Origin: Flavobacteriaceae bacterium UBA3440
GTDB taxonomy: Bacteria; Bacteroidota; Bacteroidia; Flavobacteriales; Flavobacteriaceae
Assembly (NCBI GenBank): GCA_002378585.1
Contig: DFSJ01000048.1
Location: 2,235-7,945 of the forward strand
Direction of reading: 5' to 3'
Length of the DNA stretch: 5,711 bases
Below, piece by piece: positions 1-5,127 of this stretch; position 1 is the stretch's first letter; each line of letters opens with the position of its first letter. Position numbers and translations under genes: made by a program. The notes under the pieces were generated by a model. The model saw nothing but the letters and a program-made list of their open reading frames with translations. It was not told the origin of the DNA and made no database searches.

Positions 1-1521
1 GCACATTTAGACACACTACTCCCATTGTTGCCGAACCCCTCGGATCGTTGGCGAGCCGCCAACAGCAAAAAAGAGAAACTACAGAGCTTGGTGGAGTACC
101 TCCAACGCGCGACGGAAATAGACACCGTGCTTACGCTTTCAGCCCTTTCCGCAGAAGAGCAGAGAGCTAGGTTAACCGCTGCTCTGGAGCGCAAAAAAGC
201 GCTTGAAGAAGAAAAAGCGGCTCGCCTGCAAGCTCAGAAAACCGAGGAGGCCCCACGGAGCGTTAAAGCTAGTTCAGGCACCTCAGGGAAAAACACCCCA
301 GTCTTTTACTTTTATGACCCCAAACAGTTGGCTTTGGGCGCGGAAGCATTTGCCCAAAAGTGGGGAAAGAGAGCCTGGCAAGACAACTGGCGCGACCAGG
401 CCAATGCGTCCATGTCGCTCCCCCCTACAACCGGAATGACCGGGAACAACAACACCCCTAAAACCAATAGCAACCGAAGCAGGATGTCTGCCGACGCCCC
501 GGACCAACCAGGGAACCAACCACCCGGGGTTGATTCAACAGAGTCCCAGGAACCCATGGATGAAATCGATCAGCAGATCGCTCAACTGCCCAAGAATCAG
601 CAGGATATCGACGCCTTACGCTACGAGCGCGTTGGGGTGTATTTTCAAATAGGTCAGCTTTATGTGTCCCGTTTGGCCGAGCCTGCTTTGGCCATTCCTG
701 CCCTGGAAAAGTCGGTTGATTACCCACAAGAACACCCCAGCAAACTACCCGCCCTGTATGCCTTATACCAGGCACACATGTCTTTAAAAAGTCAAGCCGC
801 CGAGCGGTACAAAGACCAGATTCAAGCAGAGTATCCGCAAAGCGTATACGCCCAGTATTTGGCCCAGCCCGACCGCGCATTGACCCCGGCCACATCGCTT
901 TTGGACAGTCAGTATGCGGAGGTATACAGGCTATTTACAGAACAACAATACGGTACAGTTATCGAGAAAATTGACGAGGTGCTCGAGCAATCTTGGTCCC
1001 CTGAACAGGTCAGCCCCTGGGTCCTCTTACGCGCTCAATCCACAGGAAGAACGCTGGGCAAGGAAGCGTTTTTAAAAGAACTGGAACGCATTGTACGCGA
1101 TTACCCCAACACCCCTGCCGCATTGTCCGCCTCTGCTTGGTCTGCCACTGAAGCCGGCGAAATCACCTTTGGAGATGCGGAACCCTATGACCATTACAAA
1201 GCAGCGGTGCTTTTGCCTAAACTTTCTCAGGTTCAGGACAGCTTGTTGATGGGTAGTTTAGCCAAGTGGTTGCTAAGCCAAGATCCTGAGAGTAGACTGC
1301 GGATTTCTCGAGATGCCTACGACGAAAGCCGTGATTTCTATGTGGTGCACGGATATCTAGACCCTAAAAAAGCCAACGCGTTGACCCAGGAGAAGATTTG
1401 GGCACAAAAGCCGTTGTCTCAGGGGCGATTTTTTGTATTTTTAGCTTCCCATTACCGAAAAATACAGTTGTATAAAGCGCTTGACACCTACCTGGAGCAG
1501 CGCCCACCCAAAAACCCATAA
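1..1521 (+). CDS. porW: SprE/PorW-like TPR protein of the type IX secretion system, C-terminal part (5' end outside window)
   Basis: The reading frame is open from base 1 to the TAA at 1519-1521 (506 codons visible). The first possible start, a TTG at 25, is preceded by open codons, so the gene almost certainly begins upstream; family members are roughly 850-900 residues long. Visible residues 48-80 are rich in Glu, Lys and Ala and probably helical or coiled. Residues 101-131 hold an aromatic motif beginning FYFYDP and continuing through KWGKR to DNWR; I recognise this block from Bacteroidota SprE/PorW proteins. A Gly/Asn/Pro-rich, probably disordered linker follows (about 132-185). Residues 205-290 and parts of 310-400 look like degenerate TPR helices. 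SprE/PorW is an envelope lipoprotein needed for T9SS secretion and gliding; its N-terminal lipobox would lie outside this window. The position just before bactofilin and atpZ supports the call. It could instead be a TPR paralogue without a T9SS role. Confidence 0.8.
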   Translation, partial: AHLDTLLPLLPNPSDRWRAANSKKEKLQSLVEYLQRATEIDTVLTLSALSAEEQRARLTAALERKKALEEEKAARLQAQKTEEAPRSVKASSGTSGKNTPVFYFYDPKQLALGAEAFAQKWGKRAWQDNWRDQANASMSLPPTTGMTGNNNTPKTNSNRSRMSADAPDQPGNQPPGVDSTESQEPMDEIDQQIAQLPKNQQDIDALRYERVGVYFQIGQLYVSRLAEPALAIPALEKSVDYPQEHPSKLPALYALYQAHMSLKSQAAERYKDQIQAEYPQSVYAQYLAQPDRALTPATSLLDSQYAEVYRLFTEQQYGTVIEKIDEVLEQSWSPEQVSPWVLLRAQSTGRTLGKEAFLKELERIVRDYPNTPAALSASAWSATEAGEITFGDAEPYDHYKAAVLLPKLSQVQDSLLMGSLAKWLLSQDPESRLRISRDAYDESRDFYVVHGYLDPKKANALTQEKIWAQKPLSQGRFFVFLASHYRKIQLYKALDTYLEQRPPKNP

Positions 1522-1525
1522 CCCG

Positions 1526-1933
1526 ATGTCCCTATTCAAGACTAAAGTTCCCGTATCTCTGGAAAACAGCGCTCAACCTACTCGAATCGAGAAAAGCACC
1601 AGTATGGAAGGCAGTATCGAGGCGCAGGCTGATGTGCGCATTGATGGCTACCTCAAAGGAGATGTGACCACTACCAAAAAGGTGGTGATCGGTAAAACTG
1701 GGCGAGTGATCGGGCAAGTGCGTTGTCAAAACGCGGAAATAGAGGGGTATTTAGAGGGGGAGTTAACAGTAGATGAACTCCTTAGCCTTCAGTCCAGTGC
1801 CCAACTATACGCCCAGATAGCTACAGCCAAGTTGTCTGTGGTTGAAGGCGCCATCATTCAAGGGAAAATCCTGATGAAGTCCCCCAACACCCTGAAACAA
1901 GTATCTGATGAGTCAGCCGCAGAAGCCAGCTAA
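1526..1933 (+). CDS. Bactofilin (polymer-forming cytoskeletal protein, DUF583 family)
   Basis: This 135-residue protein has the bactofilin layout: a short polar N-terminal tail (about 1-20), a core of short beta-strand repeats (about 24-115), and a polar C-terminal tail. The core shows the regular alternation of hydrophobic residues and glycines typical of the family, for example GSIEAQADVRIDGYLKGDV and IGKTGRVIGQV, followed by IEGYLEGEL. Such proteins form a right-handed beta-helix that polymerises without nucleotide into filaments, often membrane-linked and involved in cell shape or in placing envelope machinery. I chose the ATG at 1526 because it lies 4 nt after the preceding stop and gives the usual MSLFK-type N-terminus; an in-frame start at 1481 would add 15 residues lying wholly inside the upstream gene. 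There is no clear Shine-Dalgarno sequence. The 3' end overlaps atpZ by 26 nt. Confidence 0.92.
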   Translation: MSLFKTKVPVSLENSAQPTRIEKSTSMEGSIEAQADVRIDGYLKGDVTTTKKVVIGKTGRVIGQVRCQNAEIEGYLEGELTVDELLSLQSSAQLYAQIATAKLSVVEGAIIQGKILMKSPNTLKQVSDESAAEAS

Positions 1934-2144
1934 AAAGTCCCTCAGTGGACTGAAACAATTCGGGCGGTTCTCTGCCGTAGGCATACAGATGGGCGCGACC
2001 ATTTACTTTATGGTTCAGATCGGGAAATGGGCCGATGACTATTGGTCTCTGCCGGGTCGAATCGGAGTCATTGTCGGGACGCTTTTTGGACTAGTCACAT
2101 CCATTTGGCTGGTCATTAAAGAAACTAAAAAGATGAATTCTTGA
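1908..2144 (+). CDS. atpZ: AtpZ-family F0F1 ATP synthase accessory membrane protein
   Basis: This is a 78-residue protein with a basic, polar N-terminus (1-20) and two predicted membrane helices, about 22-40 and 51-70, separated by a short loop containing the GKWADD segment (39-44). This matches the AtpZ family (Pfam ATPase_gene1), in which a GxxxD-like segment ends helix 1 and a Gly-rich helix 2 follows. AtpZ proteins are encoded next to atp operons and are thought to assist c-ring assembly or stability, with divalent cation transport also proposed; the precise job is unsettled. The ATG at 1908 lies inside the bactofilin gene (26-nt overlap, different frame), which suggests translational coupling. 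The stop at 2142-2144 overlaps the next start. Confidence 0.85.
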   Translation: MSQPQKPAKKSLSGLKQFGRFSAVGIQMGATIYFMVQIGKWADDYWSLPGRIGVIVGTLFGLVTSIWLVIKETKKMNS

Positions 2145-2536
2145 GGGCATCGACACATTTTAAGTGGTTGTTGCGCTGGTTGCTTTTGATTTTTATCCCT
2201 GTTTTTGGGCTACATGGAGCCCTGTTAACAGCGATGGACAAGACCGAATTTTGGACGCCCCTGTCGTGGTGCTATGGAGCACACACTGTTTTGACTGCCG
2301 CTATCGGTTGGGGCATTTTGTGGGGACATAAAAAAGCTCCTGATTTGATTGGATTCATGTTTATGGGGGGTAGTTTGTTCAAGTTTGCCGCCTATTTTGC
2401 CCTCTTTAAGCCGTTTATTTTAACCGGTCTTGGCGACCGAGGAGATTCGTTTTTTCTTTTTGGAATTCCGTACGCCGTGGCCTTGACTCTAGAAACGATC
2501 TTTGTGGCGCGGATTCTGGGAATCAACAAAAGCTAA
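2141..2536 (+). CDS. AtpI-like four-helix membrane protein, uncharacterised
   Basis: This 131-residue, very hydrophobic protein has four predicted membrane helices at about 8-29, 43-62, 69-94 and 103-125, with a basic N-terminus and the patch HKKAPD between helices 2 and 3. Four helices and a position between atpZ and atpB match AtpI (ATP synthase protein I), but sequence similarity is not obvious by eye, so I give no gene symbol. Motifs that may be conserved are GGSLFKFAAYF in helix 3 and the single Glu119 in helix 4. The start is probably the TTG at 2141, which overlaps the atpZ stop as TTGA. An in-frame stop at 2126-2128 rules out any start further upstream, and the first in-frame ATG (2234) would remove helix 1. 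A role in c-ring assembly is inferred from context only. Confidence 0.75.
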   Translation: MRASTHFKWLLRWLLLIFIPVFGLHGALLTAMDKTEFWTPLSWCYGAHTVLTAAIGWGILWGHKKAPDLIGFMFMGGSLFKFAAYFALFKPFILTGLGDRGDSFFLFGIPYAVALTLETIFVARILGINKS

Positions 2537-2669
2537 TCCTTTGTGAGTCAATTCGTTTAATCGACGCCAGCGGCACCAAACAACCACGGGAAAATAATTT
2601 TGTGTTCTTTTTTTGGTTTTCATTAAATAGCCTACCTTTGCAGCGATTTTTGAAGACTGAACTGAACCG
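2537..2669 (+). other. Intergenic region before atpB
   Basis: This 133-bp gap is the largest non-coding stretch in the window and marks the junction between the upstream four-gene cassette and the atp structural genes. Its right half is AT-rich and holds the atpB promoter. It includes a T7 run (2608-2614), but I see no GC-rich stem in front of it that would make an intrinsic terminator, so transcription from upstream may continue into atpB. Confidence 0.7.
2613..2640 (+). promoter_or_regulatory. Bacteroidota-type promoter for atpB operon (TTG-N17-TACCTTTG)
   Basis: A -33 element TTG (2613-2615, part of TTTG 2612-2615) and a -7 element TACCTTTG (2633-2640) are separated by 17 nt. This fits the Bacteroides/Flavobacterium primary sigma consensus TTTG / TAnnTTTG, for which spacers of about 17-23 nt are accepted. 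Transcription should start near 2644-2648, leaving a leader of roughly 22-26 nt before the atpB ATG at 2670. It lies in the largest gap, directly in front of the first structural atp gene. Confidence 0.78.
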
Positions 2670-3755
2670 ATGAAGTACCAACGGATTATTTTCAAAGTGG
2701 CCCTAGCCTTAACCCTCGTGGGTTCATGGGGGGTTGCTGCGGCTGAAAGCCCAAAGGAAGCCCACGCTGAAGGGACTGACCTAAAGACTGAAATCAAGGA
2801 GTATATCCAACACCACCTTCAGGATTCTTACGACTTTTCTCTATACTCGTATACAGACGAACAAGGAAACCATGTTTATGTGGGCGCTCCCCTACCGGTG
2901 ATTTTGTGGGACAATGGAGTACAGCTTTTTTCTTCAGCTGCTTTGCACCACGGAGAATCAGTAGCCGAGTCAAACGGTAATTATTACGCTCTTGCCCACG
3001 GCAAAATCTACAAAACAGATGCTCAAGGGACACTGAACTACGACGAAAACCACCACATAACCAACGCCAAGCCACTCGATTTTTCGATCACCAAGAGCGT
3101 AGTCGCTATGCTTTTTGTAGGCGCATTGATGTTCTTCTTGTTCCGCAGCCTAGCTAAATCATACGCCGCTAACGGAGGTGTTCCCACTGGATTTGCCCGT
3201 TTGTTTGAGCCTATTGTATTGTACATACGCGACGACATCGCGATTCCCAACATCGGACACAAACACTATAAAAAGTACATGAGCTACCTGCTCACCATAT
3301 TCTTCTTTGTCTGGTTTTTGAATCTATTGGGGTTAACACCTCTTGGGGTGAACGTGACAGGCAACATCGCAGTGACCTTTGGTTTGGCAGTACTCACCTT
3401 TTTAGTGACCAACCTCACGGCCAACAAAAACTACTGGGGCCACATCTTCTGGATGCCCGGTGTACCCAAAGCGATGAAAGTTATCTTGGCGCCAATCGAA
3501 TTGCTCGGTGTTGTGATCAAGCCATTTTCGTTGATGATTCGTCTTTGGGCCAATATGTCCGCCGGCCACATCGTATTGGGTAGCTTGATAGGATTGATGT
3601 TTATCTTTCACAATTGGATTGGGAGCTCTTTGAGTTTTGTACTCTCCTTTGTGTTGTCTATATTGGAATTGCTCGTAGCTGCGCTTCAGGCATATATTTT
3701 TACCATGTTGTCTTCTCTGTATTTCGGCTTTGCCAATGAGGAGGCACACCACTAA
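2670..3755 (+). CDS. atpB: ATP synthase F0 subunit a, with signal peptide and extended periplasmic N-terminus
   Basis: Subunit a forms the two proton half-channels beside the c-ring. The protein has 361 residues against about 270 in E. coli; the excess is N-terminal. Residues 1-25 look like a signal peptide (KYQR, hydrophobic core, then VAAA before ESPKE), and about 26-135 form a polar, His- and Tyr-rich region predicted to be periplasmic. Membrane helices follow at about 141-160, 203-223, 232-250, 270-315 and 320-352. The essential Arg is R291 in MIRLWANM, and the conserved Gln (E. coli Q252) is Q340 in ALQAYIF. His300 occupies the E. coli Glu219 position and Glu333 the His245 position, as in mitochondria. 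The ATG at 2670 follows the promoter by a short leader and is needed for the signal peptide. atpE begins 28 nt downstream. Extended a subunits are, to my knowledge, usual in Bacteroidota. Confidence 0.96.
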   Translation: MKYQRIIFKVALALTLVGSWGVAAAESPKEAHAEGTDLKTEIKEYIQHHLQDSYDFSLYSYTDEQGNHVYVGAPLPVILWDNGVQLFSSAALHHGESVAESNGNYYALAHGKIYKTDAQGTLNYDENHHITNAKPLDFSITKSVVAMLFVGALMFFLFRSLAKSYAANGGVPTGFARLFEPIVLYIRDDIAIPNIGHKHYKKYMSYLLTIFFFVWFLNLLGLTPLGVNVTGNIAVTFGLAVLTFLVTNLTANKNYWGHIFWMPGVPKAMKVILAPIELLGVVIKPFSLMIRLWANMSAGHIVLGSLIGLMFIFHNWIGSSLSFVLSFVLSILELLVAALQAYIFTMLSSLYFGFANEEAHH

Positions 3756-3783
3756 TGAATTGTTTAACTTTTAATTAATATTT
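3756..3783 (+). promoter_or_regulatory. AT-rich translation-initiation leader of atpE
   Basis: Of the 28 bases between the atpB stop and the atpE ATG, 25 are A or T, including TTAATTAA at 3771-3778. There is no Shine-Dalgarno sequence. Unstructured A/U-rich leaders are known to favour translation in Bacteroidota, and a U-rich segment enhances atpE initiation in E. coli. A role in raising subunit c output is inferred. Confidence 0.5.
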
Positions 3784-3975
3784 ATGGAAATCCCAACAAT
3801 TGTAGGTGCAGGTTTGATCGTTATCGGAGCTGGTCTTGGTATTGGTCGCATCGGAGGACAAGCTATGGACGCCATCGCTCGTCAACCAGAAGCCTCAGGA
3901 AAAATTCAAACAGCGATGTTGATTGCAGCAGCGCTTATTGAAGGTATCGGTTTCGCTGCGTTATTCGCTGCTTAA
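3784..3975 (+). CDS. atpE: ATP synthase F0 subunit c (proteolipid ring subunit)
   Basis: This 63-residue helical hairpin forms the rotating c-ring. Helix 1 (about 6-30) carries the Gly-rich packing motif GAGLGIG (15-21). The polar loop ARQPE (32-36) contacts gamma and epsilon. Helix 2 (about 41-63) carries the proton-binding carboxylate Glu53 in LIEGIGF. The position after Glu53 is Gly, not Ser/Thr, and the place of the Na+-ligand Gln of Ilyobacter (13 residues before the loop Arg) is Ile20, so the ring should carry protons. Only 10 residues follow the carboxylate, against 18 in E. coli, so helix 2 is short; the family is usually 70-85 residues, although short versions may be normal in this phylum. 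The ATG at 3784 follows an AT-rich leader, and a strong hairpin lies just after the gene. Confidence 0.96.
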   Translation: MEIPTIVGAGLIVIGAGLGIGRIGGQAMDAIARQPEASGKIQTAMLIAAALIEGIGFAALFAA

Positions 3976-3995
3976 TCACCCTGTGAATCAGCAGT

Positions 3996-4014
3996 GGAGG
4001 ACGGTTGGTCCTCC
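3996..4014 (+). terminator. Hairpin between atpE and atpF (attenuator or mRNA-stabilising stem)
   Basis: The perfect inverted repeat GGAGGAC (3996-4002) and GTCCTCC (4008-4014) forms a 7-bp GC-rich stem with a 5-nt loop. It lies 20 nt after the atpE stop and is followed by a U-rich but interrupted stretch (4015-4034). Because atpF, atpH and atpA follow in the same direction, it more likely causes partial termination, or protects or processes the 3' end of an atpB-atpE segment, than full termination. This would help supply the 8-15 copies of c needed per complex. Confidence 0.55.
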
Positions 4015-4049
4015 CCTGTTGTTTCTTATGTTTTAAACCTAAACGATCC

Positions 4050-4550
4050 ATGGAAAAATTAATTGAAGAATTCTCATTTGGGCTGTTCTTTTGGCAAACC
4101 CTCATCTTTGTAGGACTGGTTTTGCTTTTGGGCAAATTTGCCTGGAAACCCATCTTGAATGCGGTCAACGAACGCGAACAAGGAATTAAAGACGCCCTAG
4201 ACGCTGCTGCCAAGGCTCAAGAAGATATGGCTCAGCTCAATGCATCAAACGAAAAGCTTTTGCAACAAGCCCGTCAAGAGCGCGAGCAAATGCTTTTGGA
4301 AGCCCGTCAATTCAAAGATAAGTTGATGGCTGAAGCCAAAGAGCAAGCGCAAGCAGAGGGAGAAAAACTTCTCGCTCAAGCACAAGCGGTGATTGAAGGT
4401 GAAAAGAAAGCGGCAGTGGAAGACTTGAAAAAACAAGTAGCTTCTTACGCGATTGAAATCGCAGAAAAGTTGCTTAAATCAGAATTGTCCGCCCAAGCGA
4501 AACAAGATCAGTTGGTAGAAAACTTGGTCAAAGAAATTAAAATCAACTAA
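4050..4550 (+). CDS. atpF: ATP synthase F0 subunit b (peripheral stalk)
   Basis: Subunit b anchors the stator stalk in the membrane and holds F1 still through delta. The 166-residue protein has one N-terminal membrane helix (about 9-30), then the conserved FAWKPILNAVNERE segment (30-43), then a long charged helix rich in Ala, Glu, Gln and Lys (about 44-147) with the heptad-like pattern of the b dimerisation and delta-binding region. Its length is close to the usual 155-170. I chose the ATG at 4050, whose MEKLIEEFSFG start is typical; a TTG at 4005 in the same frame would start in the loop of the upstream hairpin and add 15 unrelated residues. atpH starts 3 nt after the stop. A single b gene and no visible b' suggests a homodimeric stalk, unless a second copy lies elsewhere. 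Confidence 0.96.
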   Translation: MEKLIEEFSFGLFFWQTLIFVGLVLLLGKFAWKPILNAVNEREQGIKDALDAAAKAQEDMAQLNASNEKLLQQARQEREQMLLEARQFKDKLMAEAKEQAQAEGEKLLAQAQAVIEGEKKAAVEDLKKQVASYAIEIAEKLLKSELSAQAKQDQLVENLVKEIKIN

Positions 4551-4553
4551 GCG

Positions 4554-5099
4554 ATGAAGCATTCCCAAGCGGCCGAACGCTACGCAAAAGCAGCCCTATC
4601 GCTTGCCTACGAGCAAGGATCAGGAGCTGTATTTGCTCAGCAAGTCAATGACCTCTTGGCTACCCTAAAGGGGAGCGAAGCGCTTGTAGCGTATTTGCAC
4701 AACCCGACTGTGGAGCAAGCCACCAAGCAACAAGCCGTAGCGGCTGTTGCCCCACAAAGTCATCAAATCATGCAGGGCTTGTGGAGCGCATTGGCCCAGA
4801 ACAAGCGCATGGACTTACTCGCTGAGGTGTTGACGGCTTACGAGCGATTGGATGCTGAAAAAAATAAGATTGCTCAAGCTACCGTGGTTTCTGCAGCACC
4901 CCTGACGGATGCGGTGGTCAACACGCTAAAAGACAAACTGGCCCAGGCGGTTCAAAAGACCATAGCTCTGGACGCCCAAGTAGACACTAGCTTGATCGGA
5001 GGTTTTATCGTAAAGGTCGACGACCTGGCGTACGACGCCTCTGTGGCCCATCAATTGAGCCAACTCAAAGAACAACTAACCCAAGTCAATAATCGATAA
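4554..5099 (+). CDS. atpH: ATP synthase F1 subunit delta (OSCP homologue)
   Basis: Delta sits on top of F1 and links the alpha N-termini to subunit b. The protein has 181 residues, the normal length. The N-terminal helical domain (about 1-105) opens with [12 protein letters not shown], the family's usual first helix, and includes the AQNKRMDLL segment (81-89). The C-terminal domain carries the signature region at 146-163 (SLIGGF, then VDDLAYDAS), matching the delta/OSCP motif that ends in an Asp-Gly/Ala-Ser turn. The ATG at 4554 lies 3 nt after the atpF stop, so coupled translation is likely. atpA begins 28 nt downstream. Confidence 0.95.
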   Translation: MKHSQAAERYAKAALSLAYEQGSGAVFAQQVNDLLATLKGSEALVAYLHNPTVEQATKQQAVAAVAPQSHQIMQGLWSALAQNKRMDLLAEVLTAYERLDAEKNKIAQATVVSAAPLTDAVVNTLKDKLAQAVQKTIALDAQVDTSLIGGFIVKVDDLAYDASVAHQLSQLKEQLTQVNNR

Positions 5100-5100
5100 C

Positions 5101-5118
5101 GAGGCGTTGCCTCAAGGA
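5101..5118 (+). promoter_or_regulatory. Short stem-loop and ribosome binding site before atpA
   Basis: GAGGC (5101-5105) and GCCTC (5109-5113) can pair as a 5-bp stem with a 3-nt loop, immediately followed by AGGA (5115-5118), 9 nt before the atpA ATG. This is the clearest Shine-Dalgarno-like sequence among the atp structural genes here. The stem leaves AGGA single-stranded, so it may define a compact initiation site; it is short enough to be chance. Confidence 0.35.
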
Positions 5119-5127
5119 CACCAAACA

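Noticed and set aside
458..895. Antisense open frame of 145 codons inside the TPR gene
   Set aside because: It has no recognisable domain and runs opposite a frame with clear SprE/PorW features; its composition is that of a reverse-strand shadow.
1481..1525. Possible earlier start for the bactofilin gene
   Set aside because: The added residues would overlap the end of the TPR gene and do not resemble a bactofilin N-terminus; the ATG at 1526 does.
2595..2602. Second -7-like box TAATTTTG upstream of atpB
   Set aside because: It fits TAnnTTTG but has no TTG at the right distance upstream (2571-2577), unlike the box at 2633-2640.
2590..2616. Possible terminator ending in the T7 run before atpB
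   Set aside because: Only the AT-rich repeat AAAAT/ATTTT with a 1-nt centre precedes the T run; no stable stem can form.
3996..4034. Full intrinsic terminator ending the operon after atpE
   Set aside because: The U tract is interrupted, and three more atp genes follow in close order without a visible promoter, so complete termination is unlikely.
4005..4049. Upstream TTG start for atpF
   Set aside because: It starts inside the hairpin loop and adds a Cys/Phe-rich tail not seen in subunit b; the ATG at 4050 gives the normal N-terminus.
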